From Afipia birgiae 34632 (GTDB lineage: Bacteria; Pseudomonadota; Alphaproteobacteria; Rhizobiales; Xanthobacteraceae), in NCBI RefSeq assembly GCF_000308295.2, contig NZ_HG326652.1, positions 677,420 through 741,419 of the forward strand: 64,000 nucleotides of DNA. Reading direction: 5' to 3'. The notes beneath the pieces are model-generated. The model saw only the letters and a program-made list of their open reading frames with translations. It searched no databases and was not told where the DNA came from. Shown piece by piece: positions 54,549 through 63,182 of the stretch. A program made the position numbers and the translations under genes. Each line of letters begins with the position of its first letter. Within the stretch, counting starts at the first letter, position 1.

Positions 54549-54881
54549 ATGGTCAAGGTTGAAGAATTTCAGCAGTACGGCAAAGAGCAGTTCGATGCCG
54601 CAGTTGCGTCTGCCAACACGTTCTCGAGCGGCCTTCAGTCGATTGCGAATGCCTACGGCGAGTATGCCAAGAGGTCGTTCGAAGACACCAAGAGCTTCGT
54701 TGAGAAGCTGTCGGGCGTGAAGTCGATCGAAAAGGCGGTCGAACTGCAGACCGAATACGCCAAGACGTCATACGAGACGTTCGTTGCCGAGTCGCAGAAG
54801 ATCGGCGAGCTTTACACCGATCTCGCCAAGCAGGCTTTCAAGCCCTTCGAAGGTCTGGTCGCGAAGGTGACCGCTCACTAA
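54549..54881 (+). CDS. phasin family protein
   Basis: A 110-residue amphipathic helical protein that coats polyhydroxyalkanoate granules. EEFQQYGKEQFDAAVASANT, VEKLSGVKSIEKAVELQTEY and ESQKIGELYTDLAKQAFKPF are phasin helices. No membrane segment or signal is present. The promoter holds two PhaR-like boxes, fitting repression when no granules exist. A strong terminator follows 23 bases after the stop, so it is monocistronic. A plain phasin-family name is safer than phaP. Confidence 0.88.
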   Translation: MVKVEEFQQYGKEQFDAAVASANTFSSGLQSIANAYGEYAKRSFEDTKSFVEKLSGVKSIEKAVELQTEYAKTSYETFVAESQKIGELYTDLAKQAFKPFEGLVAKVTAH

Positions 54882-54903
54882 TTCAAGGCTCTCTCCACTC
54901 ACG

Positions 54904-54933
54904 AAAAAGCCCGGCTCAACGCCGGGCTTTTTT
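54904..54933. terminator. rho-independent terminator of the phasin gene
   Basis: GCCCGGC and GCCGGGC are the arms around TCAAC, with A-tract before and a run of seven T after. It lies 23 bases after the phasin stop and can also serve the convergent TadG-like gene ending at 54959. Confidence 0.92.
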
Positions 54934-54958
54934 ATTGCGATGAATGATCCGCCGTTCG

Positions 54959-56314
54959 TTACTTGGCGATACGCAGTTTCGACAGTGAGTTTCCGATTGA
55001 ATCGAACGCGGCTGCGATGCCGCTTGCGCTGGTCGAAGAATAGAAATTGCCGCTGTCGGCGCAGTATTTCAGAATGGTGGATTCCGGATCGCCATCGGTG
55101 TTGACCTGAATAGTGTAGACCACGGTTGCTCCGTTCGTCTTGTTCTTGATATTGTCGCAGAGAATTTTCTGCCGCGCATCGATCGGTGATGCCGACGAGT
55201 ACCAGCGATTCTGCGTATTCGCTCCGTCCGACAGCAGGATGATCGCGTCGGTGTACTTGTAGTTCGCATCCTTGGCGGGCGTCGGGAACGGATCTGTCGA
55301 TTGCAGCAGCATCCACGCCCACTGCATGCCGATGCTCTGGTTGGTGTAGCCGACCGCGACGAGATTATTAATCTTGCCCTTGATGGTGCTGTCGTCCGTC
55401 GATCCGTCGGATTCGTTGGCGGTAAACACTGACGTCATCGGCAGGATCGACGAAGCGCAGTCGTTATAACTCTCGCCAAGAAACAGCGTCCCCGGGGTGG
55501 CGGTGGTCGGCGCGTCCTTGGTCGTGTCATAAGATTGGGTGCGATCTGTCACGCAACCTTTCCAGTTGTTGAGATTGCTGGCGGTCCATACCTTGCCGGC
55601 TGCGACACACGAACTCTTCGTCGTCTTGGACGATTGGCTGCAACTGCCATAACTTTTGTCCCAATCAAGCCAGGCCGCGTTCTTGTTGGCGGTGCCGACA
55701 TTGACCATCACGTTGAAAGGAATGATTGACAGATACACATCGTCGACGGTTTTCGCCGACGACTTGAGTGTGTCCACCAGTTTCTTGGCTGCCGTTTTCA
55801 TGGCGTCGAGTTTGCCGACGCGGTTCATCGATGCGGTGATGTCCAGTGCCATGGCGACGCGCATCCTGGTGTTACCCCAGACTGTCGTCGAACTCGCGCC
55901 GAAATCGAGGTTCGGATACCCCACGACCTTCATGAAATCGGTTTTCATGGTGGCCGACCCCGTCAGGACGACCTTGGATCCCTGACTGGTGCTCTTGGAA
56001 TAACCGGCCGTCACCGCGACGTTGAGCGCCTCCGGGTGTTTGTAGAGCGCGTTAAAGTAGTCTTGTGCCCTCTGGCTGATTTGGTCGGTCGTGAGGCCCG
56101 ACGCGTCCCTGGAGATCATCAGGGCAGTGGTGTCGAGGGCGGTCTGCATGGCGGTGCGGGCGTTGTTGACGCGAGCGTAATCGACGGCGGCCCCAACGAA
56201 GCCCAGGATTGGTACGATTGCGATGCCGAACATCACGGCGACGTTGCCGCCTTGCGCATCGCGGAAGTGCGCGATCGTTCCGCGGACGCGATTGAAAATC
56301 GATGCATCGTTCAT
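54959..56314 (-). CDS. TadG/TadE-like pilus-associated protein with VWA-like region
   Basis: A 451-residue membrane-anchored protein. The N-terminal GGNVAVMFGIAIVPILGFVG is the TadE/TadG-type hydrophobic segment with its Flp-pilus-assembly signature, and VAMALDITASMNRVGKLDAM begins a VWA-like fold (DxTxS type). LLSDGANTQNRWYS and many Cys residues point to a secreted or outer part. Such proteins accompany Flp/Tad pili, but no tad genes are in the window. The start 56314 begins MNDASIFNRVRG; the frame continues to 56620, where a second, similar start (MNIASIFKRSR, 56548) lies. The extension is not protein-like. Confidence 0.83.
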   Translation of the reverse strand: MNDASIFNRVRGTIAHFRDAQGGNVAVMFGIAIVPILGFVGAAVDYARVNNARTAMQTALDTTALMISRDASGLTTDQISQRAQDYFNALYKHPEALNVAVTAGYSKSTSQGSKVVLTGSATMKTDFMKVVGYPNLDFGASSTTVWGNTRMRVAMALDITASMNRVGKLDAMKTAAKKLVDTLKSSAKTVDDVYLSIIPFNVMVNVGTANKNAAWLDWDKSYGSCSQSSKTTKSSCVAAGKVWTASNLNNWKGCVTDRTQSYDTTKDAPTTATPGTLFLGESYNDCASSILPMTSVFTANESDGSTDDSTIKGKINNLVAVGYTNQSIGMQWAWMLLQSTDPFPTPAKDANYKYTDAIILLSDGANTQNRWYSSASPIDARQKILCDNIKNKTNGATVVYTIQVNTDGDPESTILKYCADSGNFYSSTSASGIAAAFDSIGNSLSKLRIAK

Positions 56315-56980
56315 GACGTCACCAGAAGAATAGGGCTCCGGGACGCGAGATAGGCTGCAGGCGTGAAGAGGTAGTAAAGTGTTGCGATGAATAACGGGTA
56401 CACCTGAGAAGTAGGCGGCCGGGGATCGTGGGGCTGCGGTTTCATCGTGAAGATCGGGTTTCCCGCTTCGTTCGAATTTTACCAATTCGCCAGCCGCACA
56501 GCCGGGGCCTGAGGTGCGGGAACGTTTGAAAATGGATGCAATGTTCATTGCGGTCACCAAAAATGGGTCCTGCCATGTCGTAGAAGTGGGCAATGAAGGG
56601 GCGGTAAAAGTTGCCGTCAATCTACGTAAAATGCCCCATGAAATGGACCTTTCGGCCCCTCAATCGGTTCGTATTGTCAACAGCACTTCAACGCCTCATA
56701 ACGAAATTCGCGCGATTTTGGGCGCTTGCGTTAACCATCCGGCATTGCCGTACGGGCGTCGTGCGGTTCTCCCGGCGCGATTCCAGCCAGCAAAGGCATG
56801 CTTGCGGGCGGGCGAACGGCGACCCATATTGTTAATCTGATCCGACGGCGTTTTCGTTGCCGGAAAGGTCGCTTTGTGGGGATTTTGAATTCTTAAGCCA
56901 TGCTGCACTCGTCTTCATATCCGGAACCAGTCGCGGCGCCCAAGGTGTCCAGCGAACAAACCGCTAGCGCCCGCCCGCGA
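56315..56980. other. 666-base region without a supported gene
   Basis: Between the TadG-like gene (minus strand) and clpS (plus strand). It contains a duplicated stretch of the TadG-like gene's 5' end around 56515-56550. Open frames of 70-108 residues are present on both strands, but lack motif or ribosome sites. The divergent promoters of clpS and the TadG-like gene should be here; I see no clear -35/-10 pairs. Confidence 0.5.
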
Positions 56981-57078
56981 ATGAGCAAGGATGATAGCGG
57001 CAGCGAGGGGCGGGGGGGGCAGGCACGTCCGTCATTACCAAGGTCAAGCCCAAGACCAAGCGCCCGAACCTCTACCGC

Positions 57079-57312
57079 GTGTTGATCCTGAACGACGACT
57101 ACACTCCGATGGAGTTCGTTGTTCATGTTCTGGAGAAGTTCTTCAACAAGGACGTTGAAGCCGCGACGACGATCATGTTGCATGTTCATCATCACGGGAT
57201 CGGCGAATGCGGCGTTTTTACATACGAGATCGCTGAAACCAAGGTGACGCAGGTCATGGACTTTGCGCGAAAACACCAACATCCTTTGCAATGCGTGATG
57301 GAAAAGAAGTAG
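57079..57312 (+). CDS. clpS: ATP-dependent Clp protease adaptor ClpS (5' end disrupted)
   Basis: An adaptor that binds N-degron substrates and passes them to Clp[21 protein letters not shown] and [20 protein letters not shown], with [13 protein letters not shown], are the ClpS core with its substrate pocket. The conserved upstream part [19 protein letters not shown] is in the same frame from about 57019, but this frame has a stop at 56995 and no ATG. The likely true start ATG 56981 ([13 protein letters not shown]) is in another frame, joined at a run of eight G (57012-57019); nine or six G would restore one frame. As listed, GTG 57079 gives 77 residues and lacks the N-terminal extension. clpA follows 127 bases later. 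Confidence 0.8.
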   Translation: MLILNDDYTPMEFVVHVLEKFFNKDVEAATTIMLHVHHHGIGECGVFTYEIAETKVTQVMDFARKHQHPLQCVMEKK

Positions 57313-57439
57313 CATTTGAGTCTCGTTCGGCGTGGGAACCGGATGGGGCGATGAGAATGCAAACAGGTTGCAGGAACTGATCAGACCGGACCGGACGACA
57401 ACCGATCGAATGAAGTGGCGGGGGCCATAAGGGACGCGA

Positions 57440-59845
57440 ATGCCGACTTTCTCTCAGAGCCTTGAACAATCCCTGCACCGCGCGCTTGCCATCGCAAATG
57501 AGCGGCATCATCAGTATGCGACGCTCGAGCATCTGCTGCTTTCGTTGATCGACGACTCTGACGCCGCCGCTGTAATGCGTGCATGCAGCGTCGATCTCGA
57601 CAAGCTGCGCGGCAGCCTCGTCAACTACCTCGAAACCGAATTTGAGAATCTGGTCGCGGAAGGTTCCGACGACGCCAAGCCGACGGCCGGGTTCCAGCGT
57701 GTCGTGCAGCGCGCGGTCATCCACGTGCAGTCGTCCGGCCGCGAAGAGGTCACAGGCGCCAACGTGCTGATCGCGATTTTTGCGGAGCGCGAAAGCCATG
57801 CGGCCTATTTCCTGCAGGAGCAGGACATGACCCGCTACGATGCGGTAAACTACATCAGTCATGGCATTGCGAAGCGTCCGGGCGTCTCCGAGGCGCGGCC
57901 GGTGCGCGGCGTCGATGAAGAAGCCGATGCCAAGGGCAATGAGGATTCAAAGAAGAAGGGCGAGGCGCTCGAAACCTATTGCGTCAACCTGAACAAGAAG
58001 GCGCGCGACGGAAAGATCGATCCCGTCATCGGCCGCAACGCCGAGATCAGCCGCGCCATCCAGGTGCTGTGCCGCCGCCAGAAGAACAACCCGCTGTTCG
58101 TCGGCGAAGCCGGCGTCGGCAAGACGGCGATAGCCGAAGGTCTCGCCAAGCGCATCGTTGACAGCGAGGTGCCGGAGGTGCTGGCCGCCGCAACGGTGTT
58201 CTCGCTCGACATGGGCACGCTGCTTGCTGGCACGCGGTATCGGGGCGATTTCGAAGAGCGCCTCAAGCAGGTCATCAAGGAACTGGAAGCGCATCCGAAT
58301 GCGATCCTGTTCATCGACGAAATTCACACTGTCATCGGAGCAGGCGCAACCTCCGGCGGCGCGATGGACGCGTCGAACCTGCTGAAGCCGGCGCTGGCGT
58401 CCGGCACGATCCGCTGCATGGGGTCTACTACCTACAAGGAATATCGGCAGCACTTCGAGAAGGATCGCGCACTGGTACGCCGGTTCCAGAAGATCGACGT
58501 CAATGAGCCGACCGTTGAAGATGCCATTGGCATCCTCAAGGGCCTCAAGCCGTATTTCGAAGATTATCACAAGCTGAAGTACACCAACGACGCCATTGAG
58601 GCGGCGGTGAACCTCTCGGCGCGCTACATCCATGACCGAAAGCTGCCAGACAAGGCGATCGACGTGATCGACGAATCCGGCGCAGCGCAGATGCTTGTGC
58701 CTGAGAACAAGCGCAAGAAGACCATTGGCATCAAGGAAATCGAAGTAACCATCGCGACGATGGCGCGGATTCCGCCGAAGTCTGTCTCCAAGGACGACGC
58801 CGAGGTGCTCAAGCATCTCGAGACGACCCTGAAGCGGACCGTATTTGGTCAGGACAAGGCCATCGAAGCCTTGTCCGCCTCGATCAAGCTCGCCCGCGCG
58901 GGCCTGCGTGAGCCGGAGAAGCCGATTGGCTCGTATCTGTTCTCGGGCCCAACCGGTGTCGGCAAAACCGAGGTGGCCAAGCAACTGGCCGCGTCTCTCG
59001 GCGTCGAGCTGATCCGCTTCGATATGTCGGAGTATATGGAGCGGCATACGGTGTCGCGTCTGATCGGCGCACCTCCGGGCTATGTCGGATTCGATCAGGG
59101 CGGTCTCTTGACCGATGGCGTGGACCAGCATCCGCATTGCGTGGTGCTGCTCGACGAAATCGAGAAAGCGCACCCGGATCTCTACAACGTACTGTTGCAA
59201 ATCATGGATCACGGCAAGCTGACCGATCACAACGGCAAGCAGGTCAATTTCCGTAATGTCATCCTGATCATGACCACCAATGCGGGTGCTGCCGACATGG
59301 CGAAGGCCGCATTCGGCTTCACGCGCAGCAAGCGGGAAGGCGAGGATCACGAGGCGATCAACCGGCAGTTCGCGCCCGAGTTCCGCAATCGTCTCGATGC
59401 GATCGTGTCGTTCGCGCACCTCAATCCTGATGTGATCGGCATGGTGGTCGAGAAGTTCGTGCTCCAACTTGAAGCCCAGCTGGCGGATCGCGACGTGACT
59501 ATCGAGCTGTCCGAGCCTGCGAAGGCATGGCTGGTGAAGGAAGGCTACGACGAGCAGATGGGTGCGCGGCCGATGGCTCGTGTCATTCAGGAGCACATCA
59601 AGAAGCCTTTGGCGGACGAGGTTCTGTTCGGCAAGCTGAAGGGTGGCGGTCACGTCCGCGTCGTCCTGGTGAAGGACGAGGGAAGCGAAGCGGGCGCCGA
59701 GAAGATCGGTTTCGAGTTCGTCGAAGGGCCGGTGACCCCGAAGCCTGAAAAGCTGCCCGGCACCCGTAAGCGCGCCGCGCCGCGCAAGCCGAAGGGTGGG
59801 GATGGTCCGAAAGGTCCAGCCAAGCCGCCGCTCATGAAGGTCTGA
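57440..59845 (+). CDS. clpA: ATP-dependent Clp protease ATP-binding subunit ClpA
   Basis: A cytosolic AAA+ unfoldase of 801 residues that feeds ClpP. The N-domain (MPTFSQSLEQSLHRALAIAN) is followed by the first AAA+ module with Walker A GEAGVGKT near 220 and the second with GPTGVGKT near 505. The M-domain typical of ClpB is absent. The C-terminus has a Lys/Pro-rich tail. The clpS-clpA order is the usual one in alphaproteobacteria. No clpP is in the window. A terminator follows at 59866-59898. Confidence 0.97.
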   Translation: MPTFSQSLEQSLHRALAIANERHHQYATLEHLLLSLIDDSDAAAVMRACSVDLDKLRGSLVNYLETEFENLVAEGSDDAKPTAGFQRVVQRAVIHVQSSGREEVTGANVLIAIFAERESHAAYFLQEQDMTRYDAVNYISHGIAKRPGVSEARPVRGVDEEADAKGNEDSKKKGEALETYCVNLNKKARDGKIDPVIGRNAEISRAIQVLCRRQKNNPLFVGEAGVGKTAIAEGLAKRIVDSEVPEVLAAATVFSLDMGTLLAGTRYRGDFEERLKQVIKELEAHPNAILFIDEIHTVIGAGATSGGAMDASNLLKPALASGTIRCMGSTTYKEYRQHFEKDRALVRRFQKIDVNEPTVEDAIGILKGLKPYFEDYHKLKYTNDAIEAAVNLSARYIHDRKLPDKAIDVIDESGAAQMLVPENKRKKTIGIKEIEVTIATMARIPPKSVSKDDAEVLKHLETTLKRTVFGQDKAIEALSASIKLARAGLREPEKPIGSYLFSGPTGVGKTEVAKQLAASLGVELIRFDMSEYMERHTVSRLIGAPPGYVGFDQGGLLTDGVDQHPHCVVLLDEIEKAHPDLYNVLLQIMDHGKLTDHNGKQVNFRNVILIMTTNAGAADMAKAAFGFTRSKREGEDHEAINRQFAPEFRNRLDAIVSFAHLNPDVIGMVVEKFVLQLEAQLADRDVTIELSEPAKAWLVKEGYDEQMGARPMARVIQEHIKKPLADEVLFGKLKGGGHVRVVLVKDEGSEAGAEKIGFEFVEGPVTPKPEKLPGTRKRAAPRKPKGGDGPKGPAKPPLMKV

Positions 59846-59865
59846 GCGACGCGCAAACAGATGCA

Positions 59866-59898
59866 AAAGTCGGCGATCTCACGATCGCCGGCTTTTTT
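59866..59898 (+). terminator. rho-independent terminator of clpA
   Basis: AAAAGTCGGCGAT pairs with ATCGCCGGCTTTT with one T-G pair, around the loop CTCACG, and is followed by a run of six T. It begins 20 bases after the clpA stop. Confidence 0.9.
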
Positions 59899-59913
59899 GC
59901 AGCTTGCGCTGGA

Positions 59914-60282
59914 TCAGAAGCGTTTTAACGCCGCGAGCACGGGCTCGAGTTTTGCACTGATCACTTCGCCTGCCTCGGAGGCAATCGCCCACGCAGCCAA
60001 TCCCGCCAACACAGCGACAATGAAATATTGAGCGGTCGCTACGGCGATCAGTGGCCTCAGCAGTCCCCGGCCTATTCGTTTGAACGGGCTTATTCGTTTG
60101 AAATTGTCGCGGGTGGGTTCCTGCGGAGTGTCAATTTGAATGTCAGGATGGATGTCTGCGGCGAGTTCGGAAGTCGCCGGATCATTCTGTGCATCCAGCA
60201 AAGCGAGATCGTGGATATCCGCGGGCGGTGCGGCTATCGCTCCGTCCTGCGCCGCCTCGATATGTGCGACCACGTTGCTCAT
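59914..60282 (-). CDS. small single-pass membrane protein of unknown function
   Basis: A 122-residue protein: an acidic, Ala/Pro-rich N-terminus (1-60), a basic patch FKRISPFKRIGRGLLRPL, then a membrane helix (about 82-103, AQYFIVAVLAGLAAWAIA) and a short tail. The basic residues before the helix suggest a cytoplasmic N-terminus. No family is recognised. It is convergent with clpA across the terminator. Confidence 0.68.
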   Translation of the reverse strand: MSNVVAHIEAAQDGAIAAPPADIHDLALLDAQNDPATSELAADIHPDIQIDTPQEPTRDNFKRISPFKRIGRGLLRPLIAVATAQYFIVAVLAGLAAWAIASEAGEVISAKLEPVLAALKRF

Positions 60283-60524
60283 CCCAGCAGTTCATTGTTT
60301 GCTAACCTTAGGCTGGCCGCGCGGGTGGGGCTATGATTAGCGATCGAAAGACTCCGTTAACGTAAACGAATCCGCCGCATAGGCGTGCGAGAGACCGGCA
60401 ATTCTCATCCGATGGATAAGCGATCCGCGGCAAGTTCTCTAACCGTCGCGGTTTTACCGACTTCGTTTGTTTCGATTGCTTGCGTGATCCGTTTTTCGAC
60501 ATCCTCGTGTGGCAGTTGGTGGCG

Positions 60525-61577
60525 ATGAGACAGCGGGCTCCGTTGCATTGGGTACTGTGCCTGGCCGTCGGCGTGATGCTGACGGCAAAGGTTCAGATTG
60601 CGCGCGGTGACGACCCTGCGCCCACGAGGGCGCCAGACACTCCGCAGGAGACATCCGAACCTAAGGCTCTGGATCAGGGAATTCCCGTAACTCCTCCCGT
60701 TGCCACCGAAACGAAACGAGGCGCCGATGCCCCGCCACCGGCCCCGCCTGCGAAGGATGCGAAAGACACCGATACGCGAGAGACAATGTGCCTGATGATC
60801 GAATCCGCGGCCTCGGCGCATAATCTGCCGCTGGAGTTCTTCGCGCGCGTGATCTGGCAGGAGAGCCGCTTTCAGCCGGATGCGGTGGGGCCTGTTACAC
60901 GCAGCGGTCAGCGCGCGCAGGGCGTTGCGCAATTCATGCCGGGCACCGCGACCGAGCGCCGACTGCTCGATCCGTTTGATCCCGTGCAGGCTCTGCCAAA
61001 ATCAGCAGAGTTCCTCCACGAGCTGCGGGAACAATTCGGCAATCTTGGGCTGGCTGCCGCGGCTTATAATGCGGGACCGCGCCGCGTGCAGGAATGGCTG
61101 ACGGGAACCGGCTATATGCCGAGTGAGACCCGAAACTATGTTTATGCGATCACCGGTACGACGGTCGATAACTGGGCCGCGGCCGGGAAGAACGGCGCGA
61201 TCAAGGACCGCGCGCCGCCGACGGGCTGCCGCGAACTCATGGCGTTGCTGAAACGTGCGCCAAATCCCTTTGTCGCCGAACTTGAGCAGCGTGTGAAGCT
61301 CGGCGCGGCGATGCCGTGGGGCGTACAGCTTGCCGCCGGATTCTCTCGCGACAGGGCGCTCGCGATGTATGCGCGTTCCATGACGCGCCTGAGTGCGATC
61401 ATTGGCGATCGCGACCCCAGTCTTCTGAGTTCGATCTTCCGGAGCCGCGGCACGCGGCCGTTCTATCAGGTGCGGGTGGGAGCCGACACGCGCTCTGCCG
61501 CCAACGAGTTGTGCGATCGCATCAGACGGGCAGGGCAAGCATGCATCGTGCTGAAGAACGCACAGGGGCATGGTTAA
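60525..61577 (+). CDS. exported lytic transglycosylase with SPOR-like tail
   Basis: Cleaves peptidoglycan glycan strands in the periplasm. A signal peptide covers about 1-28 and a Pro-rich linker about 30-85. The SLT domain carries the catalytic Glu at about 113 in IWQESRF, then GVAQFMPGTATERRL and AAAAYNAGPRRV. The last 40 residues (FYQVRVGADTRSAANELCDR, then AGQACIVLKN) look like a SPOR-type glycan-binding end. ATG 60525 is preferred over TTG 60480 because the signal peptide starts there. A second SPOR enzyme in the window is the carboxypeptidase at 52182. Confidence 0.9.
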   Translation: MRQRAPLHWVLCLAVGVMLTAKVQIARGDDPAPTRAPDTPQETSEPKALDQGIPVTPPVATETKRGADAPPPAPPAKDAKDTDTRETMCLMIESAASAHNLPLEFFARVIWQESRFQPDAVGPVTRSGQRAQGVAQFMPGTATERRLLDPFDPVQALPKSAEFLHELREQFGNLGLAAAAYNAGPRRVQEWLTGTGYMPSETRNYVYAITGTTVDNWAAAGKNGAIKDRAPPTGCRELMALLKRAPNPFVAELEQRVKLGAAMPWGVQLAAGFSRDRALAMYARSMTRLSAIIGDRDPSLLSSIFRSRGTRPFYQVRVGADTRSAANELCDRIRRAGQACIVLKNAQGHG

Positions 61578-61783
61578 CCGGCGCCGGTGCTGAATGCGGG
61601 GGAGATTCCAGGAATCTCTTGTAACGGTTAACGTCGCAGCCCGATCGCATGCAAAAAGAAACCCAATAATTGCAGGCATTATTTGAATCTTTGCGGAGAA
61701 TTTTATGCTCAACGAAATGCTAACGGGATTGCTGCACTTTTCGATTAAGTTTTGTGAAACCGTTTTCCAATCATCTGATCGCG

Positions 61784-61805
61784 TGCAGCGAAACGTTTCG
61801 CTGCA
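61784..61805. promoter_or_regulatory. perfect 22-base palindrome, LacI-type operator-like
   Basis: TGCAGCGAAAC is followed directly by its complement GTTTCGCTGCA with no spacer. The central GAAACGTTTC with a CG core is the form of operators bound by LacI/PurR-family repressors. It lies 19 bases before the tiny ORF at 61824 and about 250 bases before azlC. No LacI-family gene is in the window. Confidence 0.6.
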
Positions 61806-61823
61806 TTCTGTGAGGAGGCTTTC

Positions 61824-61913
61824 GTGCTGACGTTTGGAATTATCGGTATTGCATTTGCAACCTTGTGCGTTCTCGGTTCGCTGTCGTCGTCCGCGCGCGA
61901 ACCGTCGATTTGA
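61824..61913 (+). CDS. 29-residue hydrophobic microprotein
   Basis: The very strong ribosome site GAGGAGG (61812-61818) lies 5 bases before GTG 61824. The product MLTFGIIGIAFATLCVLGSL plus SSSAREPSI is a single membrane helix with a short polar tail. It sits between the palindrome and the azlCD genes. No family is recognised; a leader peptide is an alternative. Confidence 0.45.
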   Translation: MLTFGIIGIAFATLCVLGSLSSSAREPSI

Positions 61914-61918
61914 TTTTG

Positions 61919-62056
61919 ATGCCGCTGTTTGCGGCCACGTTCGTCGGCGAGCATTGGCTTCCGGCGGGCCCTGCAAGCCGCCGCGTCTTAGCGGTGCGGC
62001 CTCCCGAAAATTGGCAGCGCCGGTCCCTTGACGACGAGGACATTTCACCCGCGTGA
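61919..62056 (+). CDS. 45-residue small ORF coupled to azlC
   Basis: It begins ATG 61919, five bases after the microprotein's stop, and its TGA overlaps the azlC ATG (GTGATGA), a layout for coupled translation. The product MPLFAATFVGEHWLPAGPAS and the Arg/Glu-rich rest show no motif. It could be a translated leader or chance. Confidence 0.3.
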   Translation: MPLFAATFVGEHWLPAGPASRRVLAVRPPENWQRRSLDDEDISPA

Positions 62057-62826
62057 TGAATCAAATGATTCATCCGGTGTTACGCTCCTTGGCACTTCCC
62101 GCCCTTGATTCTCCGAAATGGCAAAGCTCCTTCGCGGCGTTCGCGTTCGGGGTGAAATCCGCGCTGTCGTCGATTCTGGCGCTGGTGCTTTTCGGCACGT
62201 TTATCGGGGTTGGCGCATTCGCCCATGACACCGGCTTCACGCTGGGGTGGGCGGTGGCTACCACCGTATTGGTCTGGGCCGGTCCTGCGCAGATTATCCT
62301 GATTTCCACGTCACATGCCGGTGCGACACTGCTGGAATCCGCCTTGGCCGTGACTATCAGCGCCATCCGCCTGTTGCCGATGGTGGTCTCGGTCTTGCCG
62401 ATGCTGCGAACGCCGCAAACGAAGATGCGCCAGCTCGCGCTGCCGGCGCATTTGGTGGCGGTGACGGTCTGGGTCGAAAGCTTTCGTCTGTTGCCACACG
62501 TGCCGCGTGAGAGACGGATTGCCTTCGTAAACGGGCTTGGCGGAGGGCTGGTGTTCCTGAGCTGTGCCGCGACCGTTCTCGGATATGGCCTGGCGGCAAG
62601 CCTGCCGCCGATTCTGTCGGCTGGAATTCTGGCGCTGACGCCGCTGACGTTCCTGCTGTCCACGGCGCGCAATGCGCACAAGCTGGTGGACAAGCTCGCG
62701 CTTGCGTTGGGGCTTGCGCTTTACCCACTGGTGCAACTGCTGCACACCGGTGTTGACATCATGATCTGCGGCCTGACCGCCGGCACGATTGCCTATGGCG
62801 TCCATCGTCTGAGGGGCCGAGCATGA
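62056..62826 (+). CDS. azlC: AzlC-family branched-chain amino acid exporter subunit
   Basis: An inner-membrane protein of 256 residues with about seven helices. LGTFIGVGAFAHDTGFTLGWA-type start (VLFGTFIGVGAFAH) and VWAGPAQIILIS then SAIRLLPMVVSVLPML are AzlC motifs. With AzlD it forms an exporter of branched-chain amino acids and analogues. The azlD ATG overlaps its stop (ATGA). Control by the upstream palindrome is inferred. It is preceded by two tiny ORFs. Confidence 0.9.
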   Translation: MNQMIHPVLRSLALPALDSPKWQSSFAAFAFGVKSALSSILALVLFGTFIGVGAFAHDTGFTLGWAVATTVLVWAGPAQIILISTSHAGATLLESALAVTISAIRLLPMVVSVLPMLRTPQTKMRQLALPAHLVAVTVWVESFRLLPHVPRERRIAFVNGLGGGLVFLSCAATVLGYGLAASLPPILSAGILALTPLTFLLSTARNAHKLVDKLALALGLALYPLVQLLHTGVDIMICGLTAGTIAYGVHRLRGRA

Positions 62827-63167
62827 GCGGCCTTCTTGGAGATACGCACGCCATCGCTCTGCTATTGTTCGCGGGCTTCCTGTCGAACGAGGTCTGGCGG
62901 GTGCTCGGCCTCGTGATCGGCGGCGGGATCGACGAAGGTTCGGAATTCCTGATCTGGGTGAGGGCAGTCGCCGCTGCAATCCTTGCGGGGGTTATCGCTC
63001 AGATTTTGATTTCACCGCCCGGCGCGCTGGCGACCGTGCCGGACATTGTCCGATATGGCGCCGCCGCCGTTGGGTTTGGCGTTTATCTGGCGACGCGCAA
63101 ATCAGTTTTCGCCGGTGTGGTCGCCGGTGAAATCGTTGTCCTTGCAGGCAAATGGTGGATGGGCTGA
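62823..63167 (+). CDS. azlD: AzlD-domain protein
   Basis: A 114-residue membrane protein with about four helices; LLLFAGFLSNEVWRVLGLVI and FLIWVRAVAAAILAGVIAQI match AzlD. The 4-base ATGA overlap with azlC shows translational coupling. It is the small partner of the exporter. Confidence 0.85.
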   Translation: MSGLLGDTHAIALLLFAGFLSNEVWRVLGLVIGGGIDEGSEFLIWVRAVAAAILAGVIAQILISPPGALATVPDIVRYGAAAVGFGVYLATRKSVFAGVVAGEIVVLAGKWWMG

Positions 63168-63182
63168 GCCGAGCTTCGCAGC

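Noticed and set aside
57079-57312. Treating the short ClpS frame as the complete natural protein
   Set aside because: The conserved sequence continues upstream in the same frame, so the short form is probably an effect of the G-run, not the native gene start.
57947-59866. A 639-residue minus-strand open frame across clpA
   Set aside because: It lies wholly opposite a gene with intact motifs, is Arg/His/Leu-rich with no family features, and is a known effect of GC-rich codon use.
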